Positions 1 to 5,314 are shown, numbered from the stretch's first letter. The stretch: DNA of 6,897 nt from Casimicrobiaceae bacterium (GCA_955652025.1 CATPAO010000192.1:1-6897); one strand, 5' to 3'. The notes: generated by a model from the sequence alone, not told the origin. Numbers and translations are program-made.

Positions 1-1
1 C

Positions 2-430
2 ACCAAGGCAGAGGCGGTACTCGCCCATTACGCGCGGGCCGTCACGTTGATGGGACCGGCGGGCGCGGGACAATTGACCAAGATGGTGAACCAGATCTGC
101 GTCGCGGGCGTCGTGCAAGGACTCGCCGAAGGGCTCAATTTCGCGCAGCGCGCCGGGCTCGACCCGCTGCGCGTGCTCGACGTCATCGGCAAAGGCGCGG
201 CGCAATCGTGGCAAATGGAAAATCGCGGCAAGACGATGATCGCCGACGAGTTCGACTTCGGCTTTGCCGTCGACTGGATGCGCAAGGACTTGAGCATTTG
301 CATCGCGGAGGCGCGCAACAACGGCGCGGCGCTGCCGGTGATCGCGCTGATCGATCAGTTCTATTCGCGCCTGCAGGCGCAGGGCGGCGGCCGCCGCGAT
401 ACGTCCAGCCTGATCCGGTTGCTGCGCTAA
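2..430 (+). CDS. NAD(P)-dependent oxidoreductase of the 3-hydroxyisobutyrate dehydrogenase family, C-terminal part (5' end outside window)
   Basis: The reading frame is open from the left edge to the TAA at 428-430, giving the last 142 residues of a protein whose Rossmann NAD(P) domain lies outside the window. The visible part starts near the end of the cofactor domain and covers the all-helical C-terminal domain. At visible residues 18-31 the segment GPAGAGQLTKMVNQ matches the beta-hydroxyacid dehydrogenase signature GxGxxxKxxxN, whose lysine (visible residue 27) is the catalytic base in this family. The end (DTSSLIRLLR) is typical of the family. These enzymes oxidise or reduce short beta-hydroxyacids such as 3-hydroxyisobutyrate, tartronate semialdehyde or succinic semialdehyde in the cytoplasm. 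The substrate cannot be assigned from this fragment. A TTG/ATG pair at 47-52 is internal, not the start, because the conserved frame continues upstream. The gene converges on the OsmC gene with 13 bp between their stops. Confidence 0.9.
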   Translation, partial: TKAEAVLAHYARAVTLMGPAGAGQLTKMVNQICVAGVVQGLAEGLNFAQRAGLDPLRVLDVIGKGAAQSWQMENRGKTMIADEFDFGFAVDWMRKDLSICIAEARNNGAALPVIALIDQFYSRLQAQGGGRRDTSSLIRLLR

Positions 431-443
431 CGGCGCGGGGCAC

Positions 444-872
444 TCAATCGACCCGATCGGCCTCGACGATCGATAAGTCGTACGTGATTTCCGCGGTCTT
501 GGCCAGCATGATGGTCGCCGAGCAGTATTTTTCCTTCGACAGCTTGACCGCGCGCTCGACCTGACGCGCGTCGAGGCCGCGCCCTGCGACGCGGTACTTG
601 AAATGAATACGGGTAAACACTTTCGGCTCGGCAGGCGCGCGCGTGGCCTCGGCGTCGACGACGCAGTCCGTGATGGGTTGGCGCGCCTTTCGCAAAATCC
701 ACACGACATCGAACGCCGTGCAGGCCGTCGTGCCGGCCAGCACCAATTCCATCGGCCGGGCGCCCAGGTTGCGGCCGCCCGCGTCCGGAGCGCCGTCGAC
801 GACGACGGCATGCCCGCTCCCGGTCTCCGCGACGAAGCTCACGCCTTCGACCCACTTCACCCGCGCCTTCAT
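444..872 (-). CDS. OsmC family protein, YhfA-like
   Basis: This 142-residue protein opens with MKARVKWVEG, very close to the start of E. coli YhfA as I remember it, and keeps the family layout throughout. OsmC/Ohr proteins are small cytoplasmic dimers with two redox cysteines; characterised members reduce organic hydroperoxides. Here the cysteines are Cys51, in the helix motif LAGTTACTAFDVV, and Cys117, in EKYCSATIML. Both are in the expected context, so the peroxidase-type active site looks intact. The YhfA branch itself has no firmly established substrate, so a thiol-dependent redox role is inference from the family. The ATG (complement of 870-872) is preceded on the minus strand by a GGAG (complement of 884-887) at a rather long spacing of 11 nt. 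In many betaproteobacteria an OsmC gene of this type lies beside rplM-rpsI, as here (recalled from knowledge of the group, not checked). Confidence 0.92.
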   Translation of the reverse strand: MKARVKWVEGVSFVAETGSGHAVVVDGAPDAGGRNLGARPMELVLAGTTACTAFDVVWILRKARQPITDCVVDAEATRAPAEPKVFTRIHFKYRVAGRGLDARQVERAVKLSKEKYCSATIMLAKTAEITYDLSIVEADRVD

Positions 873-933
873 CGCTTCGCCAGCTCCGTAAGATGCTTGA
901 TATGCAAGTCAGTGCCCACTTTCAGCCCAATAG

Positions 934-966
934 GTCCATGAACGGACGATTTCGGGTTGGCCCGAA
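934..966. other. Two adjacent small inverted repeats upstream of the OsmC gene
   Basis: GTCC at 934-937 pairs with GGAC at 944-947 across a 6-nt loop. TTCGGG at 951-956 pairs perfectly with CCCGAA at 961-966 across the tetraloop TTGG. Neither is followed by a T-tract on either strand, so they do not look like intrinsic terminators. They lie between the divergent OsmC start and the sRNA candidate, where a promoter or operator for either could be. Function is unknown, and short palindromes of this size also arise by chance in GC-rich DNA. Confidence 0.35.
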
Positions 967-989
967 TGCACTCCCCCAATCCCCTTGCA

Positions 990-1019
990 TTGTGCAGCGC
1001 AATATGAAATCCTTATACC
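990..1019 (+). promoter_or_regulatory. Weak sigma-70-like promoter candidate for the sRNA
   Basis: TTGTGC (990-995) and TATACC (1014-1019) are separated by 18 bp and would start a transcript near 1026, just before the first hairpin of the sRNA candidate. Each box matches only four of six consensus positions or fewer, and the -10 lacks its final T. The assignment rests on position more than on sequence. A stress sigma factor promoter of a type I cannot recognise here is equally possible. Confidence 0.25.
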
Positions 1020-1021
1020 TG

Positions 1022-1123
1022 TCTGCGGCCCCGCCGACCCTCCTTCGGCACCGCGGGCACATTCCTCCATTCTCCTCCTATGGTGGAATCCTCGGCGCGG
1101 TCCGCAAGACCGCGCTTTTTTTT
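1022..1123 (+). ncRNA. Candidate small RNA with CCUCC (anti-Shine-Dalgarno) loops, CcsR/cuckoo-like
   Basis: Three stem-loops follow each other without a reading frame. Hairpin 1 has GCCGA (1033-1037) paired with TCGGC (1045-1049) and the loop CCCTCCT. It can be extended by an outer stem of GCGG (1025-1028) with CCGC (1051-1054). Hairpin 2 is a 10-bp stem, 1061-1070 with 1080-1089, with a single T-T mismatch and the 9-nt loop TCTCCTCCT. Hairpin 3 is a perfect 8-bp terminator stem with a run of eight T (1095-1123). The loop sequences are complementary to Shine-Dalgarno GGAGG and resemble the 3' end of 16S rRNA. Tandem hairpins exposing CCUCC motifs before a terminator are the hallmark of the CcsR or 'cuckoo' sRNAs described in Rhodobacter and other Proteobacteria. 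Family membership is inferred from architecture alone. The 5' end is uncertain. Confidence 0.6.
1095..1123 (+). terminator. Strong rho-independent terminator of the sRNA candidate
   Basis: GCGCGGTC (1095-1102) pairs perfectly with GACCGCGC (1108-1115) around the 5-nt loop CGCAA, followed directly by eight T (1116-1123). This is a textbook plus-strand intrinsic terminator. No plus-strand protein gene ends nearby: the closest upstream plus-strand stop is at 430, with a minus-strand gene in between. It therefore most likely ends a short non-coding transcript. Confidence 0.88.
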
Positions 1124-1143
1124 GGGTGCAACGCGTTAGATGT

Positions 1144-1358
1144 GGACCCCCACGCTTGCGGCTCTCGCCGCTGCACTGCCCCCAGAGGGAGACTCCCACA
1201 CCTACGGCTTTCGCCTTTGCGCTGCCCCAAACGGGGAGCGATTCGCGCCTTGGGACGGCCTGGCGGCACTCATTGGACCCCACGGCGTGCGGCTTTCGCC
1301 GCTGCGCCGCCCCCAAAGGGGGAGTAATTCGCGCCTTGGGACGGCCCGGCGGCGCTCA
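1144..1358. repeat. Tandem GC-rich structured intergenic repeat, about 2.5 copies of an 84-85-bp unit
   Basis: Three direct copies lie head to tail: a truncated one at 1144-1189, then nearly full units at 1190-1274 and 1275-1358. The order within a unit is GACCCCAC, a GCGGC-TTTC-GCCGC hairpin, a CCCC-AAA-GGGG hairpin, then ATTCGCGCCTTGGGACGGCC and GGCGGCGCTCA. Copies 2 and 3 share a 32-bp stretch (1241-1272 and 1327-1358) with only two differences. The first hairpin is perfect in copy 1 (1158-1171) and copy 3 (1289-1302) but eroded in copy 2. The second reaches five pairs in copy 3 (CCCCC 1310-1314, GGGGG 1318-1322). Very similar elements are common between genes in Burkholderiales genomes (recalled, not searched). 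Open frames across the block are artefacts of its composition. Confidence 0.8.
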
Positions 1359-1399
1359 ATATGACCGCATCGCGCCTGGCGGCGATCGAACCTCCTGAA

Positions 1400-1429
1400 T
1401 TGACGGGGATTCGAGAAGAATAGTAAAAT
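1400..1429 (+). promoter_or_regulatory. Sigma-70 promoter of rplM-rpsI
   Basis: TTGACG (1400-1405, five of six consensus bases) and TAAAAT (1424-1429, five of six) are separated by 18 bp. Transcription would begin near 1436, leaving a short leader of about 34 nt before the rplM ATG. It begins 42 bp after the last base of the tandem repeat. The leader is too short to hold the kind of long autoregulatory structure described for some ribosomal protein operons. Confidence 0.75.
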
Positions 1430-1469
1430 AGTCGACTTTGCTACATGCAACCAACGGACAGCATCGGTC

Positions 1470-1898
1470 ATGAAAACCTATTCCGCCAAGCCGCAGGACG
1501 TTACGCGGGATTGGTACATCGTCGACGGCACCGACAAGGTGCTCGGGCGACTGGCCGCCGGGATCGCGTCGCGCCTTCGCGGCAAGCATAAGCCGATCTT
1601 CACGCCGCACATCGACACCGGTGATTTTATCGTCGTCACCAACGTCGAAAAGCTCAAGGTGACCGGCAACAAGCTCGAATCCAAGCTCTACCACCGCCAC
1701 AGCGGCTATCCCGGCGGGATCAAGACCTCGACATTCGGGCAGATGCAGGCGCGCTTTCCCGGCCGTGCGCTCGAAAAGGCGGTCAAGGGAATGCTGCCCA
1801 AGGGACCGCTCGGCTACGCGATGCTCAAGAAGCTCAAGTGCTACGCCGGTCCCTCGCATCCGCATTCGGCGCAGCAGCCGAAGGCGCTCGATATCTGA
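1470..1898 (+). CDS. rplM: 50S ribosomal protein L13
   Basis: The 142-residue product has exactly the length of E. coli L13 and its conserved blocks: [15 protein letters not shown] near the start, [19 protein letters not shown] at 38-56, the HRHSGYPGG turn at 75-83, and the family signature [11 protein letters not shown] at 105-115. L13 is an early-assembly protein of the large subunit that binds 23S rRNA. The ATG at 1470 has only a weak purine stretch upstream (CGGA at 1455-1458), but the conserved N-terminus MKTYSAKP fixes it. The gene is first in a two-gene operon with rpsI, 28 bp apart, behind the promoter at 1400-1429. Confidence 0.98.
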   Translation: MKTYSAKPQDVTRDWYIVDGTDKVLGRLAAGIASRLRGKHKPIFTPHIDTGDFIVVTNVEKLKVTGNKLESKLYHRHSGYPGGIKTSTFGQMQARFPGRALEKAVKGMLPKGPLGYAMLKKLKCYAGPSHPHSAQQPKALDI

Positions 1899-1926
1899 TT
1901 CGCTTACGCGACACGCAAACACCAAA

Positions 1927-2319
1927 ATGATCGGCAACTACTATTACGGCACCGGGCGACGCAAGACCTCGGTCGCGCGGGTGTTCATCAAGCAGGGATC
2001 GGGCAACATCGTCGTCAACGAAAAGCCGATCGACCAGTTCTTCACCCGCGAGACGGGCCGCATGGTCGTCCGTCAGCCGTTGGTCCTGACCAAACACGAA
2101 AAGACGTTTGACGTGATGGTCAACGTGATCGGCGGCGGTGAGTCGGGACAGGCGGGCGCCGTCCGGCACGGCATTACACGTGCGCTGATCGACTACGACG
2201 CGCAGCTCAAGCCGACGCTGTCGAAGGCCGGGCTCGTCACCCGCGACGCGCGCGAAGTCGAGCGAAAGAAGGTCGGCCTCCACAAGGCGCGCCGCCGCAA
2301 GCAGTTCTCGAAGCGCTAG
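1927..2319 (+). CDS. rpsI: 30S ribosomal protein S9
   Basis: The 130-residue product matches the length of E. coli S9. It carries [16 protein letters not shown] at 5-20, the S9 signature [14 protein letters not shown] at 69-82, and the strongly basic tail ending [11 protein letters not shown]. The C-terminal SKR of S9 reaches into the ribosomal P site and contacts the anticodon stem of the tRNA. The ATG at 1927 is chosen by alignment to the family; the frame is open much further upstream (to 1765) but that extension overlaps rplM and is not S9-like. No Shine-Dalgarno sequence is visible in the 28 bp after the rplM stop, which is A- and C-rich just before the ATG. Translation may depend on coupling to rplM or on ribosomal protein S1. 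The operon ends at the terminator at 2340-2367. Confidence 0.98.
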   Translation: MIGNYYYGTGRRKTSVARVFIKQGSGNIVVNEKPIDQFFTRETGRMVVRQPLVLTKHEKTFDVMVNVIGGGESGQAGAVRHGITRALIDYDAQLKPTLSKAGLVTRDAREVERKKVGLHKARRRKQFSKR

Positions 2320-2339
2320 TCCACTTCGGAATTTCCAAC

Positions 2340-2367
2340 AAAAAGCCGCCTTCAAGGGCGGCTTTTT
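2340..2367 (+). terminator. Rho-independent terminator after rpsI
   Basis: GCCGCC (2345-2350) pairs with GGCGGC (2357-2362) around a 6-nt loop. The stem is flanked by five A upstream and five T downstream (2363-2367), so the stem could lengthen and the structure could also act on the minus strand. It lies 20 bp after the rpsI stop and closes the ribosomal protein operon. Confidence 0.9.
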
Positions 2368-2394
2368 GCACTGGCGGCATCCGTTTTAATGCCA

Positions 2395-2423
2395 TTGGCT
2401 TAAATCGCATCCAGGTCTAGAAT
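2395..2423 (+). promoter_or_regulatory. Sigma-70 promoter of argC
   Basis: TTGGCT (2395-2400) and TAGAAT (2418-2423, five of six consensus bases) are exactly 17 bp apart and lie between the rpsI terminator and the argC start. The leader would be about 17 nt. This gives argC, and probably the two genes after it, transcription independent of the ribosomal operon. No obvious ARG-box palindrome was seen, so arginine control cannot be claimed. Confidence 0.65.
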
Positions 2424-2446
2424 CGAACAAGCGTCGGGCGGACATC

Positions 2447-3478
2447 ATGGTCAAGATCGGCATCGTCGGCGGCACCGGCTATACAGGCGTCGAGTTGTTG
2501 CGCCTGCTCGCGCAGCACCCCGAATCGGACGTGCGCGTAATCACGTCGCGCAAGGACGCCGGCACGCCCGTGGCCGACATGTTCCCGAGCCTGCGCCGCC
2601 GCTATGACCTCGCGTTCTCCGACCCGGCCGGCGCCGACCTCAAGGGATGCGACGTCGTCTTTTTCGCGACGCCGCACGGCGTGGCGATGGCGGCGGCGCG
2701 CGAACTCGTCCAGGCAGGCGTCAGGATCATCGACCTTGCCGCGGATTTCCGCCTCGCCGACCCTGCCGAATTCGAAGGCTGGTACAAGATGCCGCATGCG
2801 TGCATCGATCTTCTGGCGGAATCGGTCTACGGTTTGCCCGAGGTGAACCGGGAAGCGATCCGCAAGGCGCGCATCGTCGGCAATCCGGGTTGCTATCCGA
2901 CGGCGGTGCAGCTGGGCTTCCTGCCGCTCGTCGAGGCCGGGCTCGTCGATACCGATCATCTCATCGCCGACTGCAAATCGGGGGTTTCCGGTGCCGGCCG
3001 CAAGGGCGAGCTCAACCTGATATTTCCGGAAGCGGGCGACAACTTTGCCGCGTACGGCGTCAAAGGGCACCGCCATCTGCCCGAGATCGTGGAGGGCTTG
3101 AATCGGGCGAGCAAAAAGCCGGTCAAGCTCGCGTTCACGCCCCACTTGGTGCCGATGATCCGCGGCATCCTGGCGACGCTGTACGCGCCGCTCGCGACGA
3201 GGGGCGTCGACCTCCAGGCACTCTACGAAAAGCGCTATGCGAACGAGCCGTTCGTCGACGTGATGCCGCCGGGATCGATGCCGGACACGCGCAGCGTCCG
3301 CGCGTCGAATACGCTGCGGATCGCCGTCCATCGTCCGCCGGGGACCGATCTCGCGCTCGTCCTCGTGGTCATCGACAATCTCGTCAAGGGCGCCGCCGGC
3401 CAGGCGATCCAGAATATGAACCTGATGTTCGGCTTGCCCGAAACGGCCGGCCTCACCGCCCTTCCGGTGGTGCCTTAA
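2447..3478 (+). CDS. argC: N-acetyl-gamma-glutamyl-phosphate reductase
   Basis: This enzyme makes N-acetylglutamate semialdehyde from N-acetylglutamyl phosphate with NADPH, the third step of arginine biosynthesis, in the cytoplasm. The 343-residue product has the N-terminal dinucleotide-binding motif [17 protein letters not shown] (5-21), FFATPHGVA (72-80), the active-site motif [10 protein letters not shown] with the catalytic Cys149, SGVSGAGRK (178-186), and the GHRHLPEI block (207-214) that contains the catalytic histidine. The length fits the roughly 340-residue type 1 ArgC enzymes. The ATG at 2447 is set by the Rossmann motif; the upstream GGGCGGA (2436-2442) is a modest ribosome binding site. 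The gene has its own promoter after the rpsI terminator and is followed within 10 bp by the membrane coiled-coil gene, so they are probably co-transcribed. Confidence 0.97.
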   Translation: MVKIGIVGGTGYTGVELLRLLAQHPESDVRVITSRKDAGTPVADMFPSLRRRYDLAFSDPAGADLKGCDVVFFATPHGVAMAAARELVQAGVRIIDLAADFRLADPAEFEGWYKMPHACIDLLAESVYGLPEVNREAIRKARIVGNPGCYPTAVQLGFLPLVEAGLVDTDHLIADCKSGVSGAGRKGELNLIFPEAGDNFAAYGVKGHRHLPEIVEGLNRASKKPVKLAFTPHLVPMIRGILATLYAPLATRGVDLQALYEKRYANEPFVDVMPPGSMPDTRSVRASNTLRIAVHRPPGTDLALVLVVIDNLVKGAAGQAIQNMNLMFGLPETAGLTALPVVP

Positions 3479-3488
3479 GCGGCCCTAG

Positions 3489-4250
3489 ATGGCGGTCCCC
3501 TTGCTTTGGCGTCGCGTGCGCCAACACTTCGGTATCAGCGCGCCACGGATGGCGGTGCGGACACGACTTCCCTGGTGGGGCCGCGGAGCGATCCTGGTCG
3601 TTTTGGCGGCGATGGTCGCCGGCATGTTCTGGTGGGGATTCGACTTCGGGCAACTCTTCGGCGGCGTCAATCGGAAGGAAATCGAGGCCCGGATCGAGTC
3701 GTTGAGCAAGGAGACGGCACGGCTGCGGGTCGAAGCGGGCGATTTGCGCGCGCGGGGCTCGCAACTCGAAAGCGACCTCGCCATGAGCCGCGGCACGGAG
3801 CAAGCGCTTACTCGCCAAGTCACCGATCTCGTCGCCGAGAACGCTCAGCTGAAGGAGCAGTCGACGTTCCTGCAGAAGCTGGTCGCCGATTCGAGCAAGC
3901 AAGTCGGGCTGACGATTCCCCGCCTTTCGGTCGACCGCGAGGGGGAATCGGCGTACCGCTACAACATGATCGTGGTGCGCGGCGGAAACCCGCGCGACGA
4001 ATTCCAGGGCCATGTGTCGCTGCAGGCCGAACTCGCGCCGGCGACGCTGGCGACGATTCCACGCACGTTGTACTTACCCGACGATCAGCCCGACAGCAAG
4101 CCGGGATTGGCCCTCAAATTCAAGTATTATCAGAGGGTTGAGGGCACGCTTCGCGTGCCGCCGGGAGCCCGCCTGACCGCTTTGACCGTCCGCGCATTCG
4201 AAGAAGGCAATGCCAACCCGCGCGTCTCGCGCACCTTGACGAACCCATGA
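3489..4250 (+). CDS. Predicted single-pass membrane protein with periplasmic coiled coil (DUF6776-like)
   Basis: The 253-residue product has an arginine-rich N-terminus (about 8-32), one hydrophobic membrane segment at about 33-51, a long heptad-like charged helix at about 61-136 that should form a coiled coil, and a C-terminal domain of about 110 residues that looks rich in beta strands. By the positive-inside rule the N-terminus is cytoplasmic and the rest periplasmic. I recognise it by architecture and position as the family called DUF6776 in proteobacteria; no biochemical function is known to me. A TAG directly before the ATG at 3489 rules out an earlier start. No Shine-Dalgarno is visible, and Met21 (3549) is an alternative start. 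It lies 10 bp after argC, and its stop overlaps the ribosome binding site of the bactofilin gene, so a shared envelope role with bactofilin is a reasonable inference. Confidence 0.85.
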   Translation: MAVPLLWRRVRQHFGISAPRMAVRTRLPWWGRGAILVVLAAMVAGMFWWGFDFGQLFGGVNRKEIEARIESLSKETARLRVEAGDLRARGSQLESDLAMSRGTEQALTRQVTDLVAENAQLKEQSTFLQKLVADSSKQVGLTIPRLSVDREGESAYRYNMIVVRGGNPRDEFQGHVSLQAELAPATLATIPRTLYLPDDQPDSKPGLALKFKYYQRVEGTLRVPPGARLTALTVRAFEEGNANPRVSRTLTNP

Positions 4251-4252
4251 GG
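4249..4252 (+). promoter_or_regulatory. Ribosome binding site of the bactofilin gene overlapping the preceding stop
   Basis: GAGG at 4249-4252 uses the last two bases of the upstream TGA (4248-4250) and sits 5 nt before the ATG at 4258. This arrangement usually couples translation of the second gene to termination on the first and decides the bactofilin start. Confidence 0.7.
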
Positions 4253-4257
4253 CCCCC

Positions 4258-4665
4258 ATGTTCAACAGGAAGCACGCGCAGCCCCAGAAACGTATCGACG
4301 GATTGATCGGTTCGGGTACCGTCGTTCGCGGCGACATCGTGTTCAGCGGCGGGCTCCGGATCGATGGTAATGTTGAGGGCAGCGTCGCGACGGCCCATGG
4401 CGAAGCGGGAACGCTGGTGGTGAGCGAGCACGCGCACGTCGACGGCGAGATCAAGGTCTCGCACGTTGTCGTCAACGGTACGGTGCGCGGTCCGATCGTC
4501 GCCAACGACTACCTCGAATTGCAGGCGAAGGCGCGGATCGTCGGCGACGTCACGTACCGGAAGCTCGAGATGCATTTGGGCGCCGTGGTTCAGGGGCGTC
4601 TCTCTCCCGACGAACCCGAGACCACGGCCGTGGTCGAACTTAAGCTCGCGTCGTCGACCGGTTGA
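4258..4665 (+). CDS. Bactofilin (polymer-forming cytoskeletal protein)
   Basis: Bactofilins polymerise without nucleotide into membrane-associated filaments that position cell wall enzymes and shape the cell. This 135-residue product has the single DUF583-type domain at about 12-115. It is built of short repeated beta segments with glycine turns (GSGTVVRGDIVFSGGLRIDG, GNVEGSV, VDGEIKVSHVVVNGTVRGPI, IVGDVTYRKLEMHLGAVVQG), as expected for a right-handed beta-helix. The N-terminus MFNRK resembles the short membrane-targeting start seen in other bactofilins; the C-terminal 20 residues look unstructured. Length is normal for the family. The gene is coupled to the upstream membrane coiled-coil gene and is followed 82 bp later by erpA, which has a separate ribosome binding site. 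Its partner enzymes are not identified in the window. Confidence 0.94.
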   Translation: MFNRKHAQPQKRIDGLIGSGTVVRGDIVFSGGLRIDGNVEGSVATAHGEAGTLVVSEHAHVDGEIKVSHVVVNGTVRGPIVANDYLELQAKARIVGDVTYRKLEMHLGAVVQGRLSPDEPETTAVVELKLASSTG

Positions 4666-4717
4666 CGGCGCGACACGACCGGCGGCCTTGCGATAAACGC
4701 CGAACGATCGGAAACTT

Positions 4718-4734
4718 GGCGCATACTAGGCGCC
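4718..4734. promoter_or_regulatory. Small inverted repeat around a possible -10 element upstream of erpA
   Basis: GGCGC (4718-4722) and GCGCC (4730-4734) form a perfect inverted repeat around ATACTAG, lying 14 bp before the erpA ATG. CATACT (4722-4727) could act as a -10 box, but no good -35 lies 16-18 bp upstream. It could be an operator, or chance. It does not clearly match the IscR type 1 or type 2 consensus as I know them. Confidence 0.25.
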
Positions 4735-4747
4735 TCTGGAGTGCACG

Positions 4748-5098
4748 ATGAACGCAATGAACGAGATGCCCGCGCCGCTGGTGTTCACGGACGCGGCGGC
4801 CGCCAAGGTGAAAACGCTGATCGATGAGGAAGGTAATCCCGACCTCAAGCTCCGCGTGTTCGTCTCGGGCGGCGGATGCTCGGGCTTTCAATACGGATTC
4901 ACGTTCGACGAGGCCGTCAACGAAGACGACACCGCGATGCAAAAGGACGGCGTCACGTTGCTGATCGACCCGATGAGCTACCAATACCTGGTCGGCGCCG
5001 AGATCGACTACCAGGAAGGCCTCGAAGGCGCGCAGTTCGTGATCAAGAACCCGAACGCGACGACCACCTGCGGCTGCGGCTCGAGCTTCTCGGTCTGA
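4748..5098 (+). CDS. erpA: Iron-sulfur cluster insertion protein ErpA
   Basis: ErpA is an A-type carrier that receives Fe-S clusters from the assembly machinery and passes them to apoproteins in the cytoplasm. The 116-residue product has the HesB/IscA fold and the three cluster-binding cysteines: Cys44 in the motif [11 protein letters not shown], and Cys108 and Cys110 in [11 protein letters not shown] at the C-terminus. The sequence agrees with ErpA more than IscA (for example the DEAVNEDDT and [16 protein letters not shown] segments), and the chromosomal position next to bactofilin and anmK, away from isc genes, supports this. GGAG at 4738-4741, 6 nt before the ATG at 4748, fixes the start over the in-frame Met4 and Met7. 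The gene ends before a strong terminator at 5128-5153. Confidence 0.95.
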   Translation: MNAMNEMPAPLVFTDAAAAKVKTLIDEEGNPDLKLRVFVSGGGCSGFQYGFTFDEAVNEDDTAMQKDGVTLLIDPMSYQYLVGAEIDYQEGLEGAQFVIKNPNATTTCGCGSSFSV

Positions 5099-5127
5099 CG
5101 GACGAGCGCAGAGGCAACCGAGGAACA

Positions 5128-5153
5128 ACGGGGCTCCGGCCCCGTTTTTCTTT
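5128..5153 (+). terminator. Rho-independent terminator after erpA
   Basis: ACGGGGC (5128-5134) pairs perfectly with GCCCCGT (5139-5145) around the tetraloop TCCG, followed by TTTTTCTTT. It lies 29 bp after the erpA stop and separates erpA from the CBS gene, which therefore needs its own promoter. Confidence 0.92.
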
Positions 5154-5238
5154 GGCAAACGCGGTTCCGTCCGACGGCGATGTCGGAGTTTGACCGATCG
5201 ATCGCCCTTCTTTTCGCGAGCAAAATCCAACAGAGGGG

Positions 5239-5276
5239 GACGAACGTTGCGACCGGCTGTCCGGGCGGCGTTCGTC
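5239..5276 (+). other. Long stem-loop in the 5' leader of the CBS gene
   Basis: GACGAACG (5239-5246) pairs perfectly with CGTTCGTC (5269-5276). Inside it CCGG (5253-5256) pairs with CCGG (5261-5264) around CTGT, with a small internal loop between the two stems. No T-tract follows, so it is not an intrinsic terminator. It ends 27 nt before the GGAGG of the CBS gene and would lie in its mRNA leader, or be a protein-binding palindrome in DNA. No confident promoter was found; TTGACC at 5190-5195 is a good -35 match but has no matching -10 at 16-18 bp. Confidence 0.45.
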
Positions 5277-5303
5277 GAAAGCGCGGACAGAGTGAATCGA
5301 AAT

Positions 5304-5308
5304 GGAGG
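5304..5308 (+). promoter_or_regulatory. Consensus ribosome binding site fixing the CBS gene start
   Basis: GGAGG stands 6 nt before the ATG at 5315. It selects this start over the in-frame ATG at 5180, whose 45-residue extension is basic, low in family resemblance and crosses the stem-loop at 5239-5276. Confidence 0.85.
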
Positions 5309-5314
5309 CATTCC

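Noticed and set aside
1130..1137. Palindrome AACGCGTT as an operator
   Set aside because: An isolated 8-bp palindrome between the terminator and the repeat block has no linked promoter and is expected by chance.
1144..1358. CRISPR array
   Set aside because: Units are directly adjacent with no unique spacers, the repeat is 84-85 bp, and no cas genes are present.
1436..1469. L13 autoregulatory leader or riboswitch upstream of rplM
   Set aside because: With the promoter at 1400-1429 the leader is only about 34 nt and shows no stable stem; nothing supports a structured regulator.
893..1471. Several open frames of 60-140 codons on both strands in the non-coding region
   Set aside because: They run through the tandem repeat and the terminator stem, have proline/arginine-rich low-complexity translations with repeated peptides, resemble no family, and lack ribosome binding sites. 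They are products of GC-rich repeat sequence.
1765..1926. N-terminal extension of the S9 frame overlapping rplM
   Set aside because: The extra 54 residues are arginine/serine-rich shadow translation of rplM; S9 of 130 residues starting at 1927 matches the family length and N-terminus.
2417..3331. Long minus-strand open frame of 304 codons opposite argC
   Set aside because: Its translation is arginine/aspartate-rich with no domain resemblance, and the opposite frame is a complete ArgC with all catalytic motifs. It is a codon-bias shadow.
5180..5314. Earlier in-frame ATG for the CBS protein
   Set aside because: The added 45 residues do not look like part of the CBS family and cross the leader hairpin, while the ATG at 5315 has a perfect GGAGG at 6-nt spacing.
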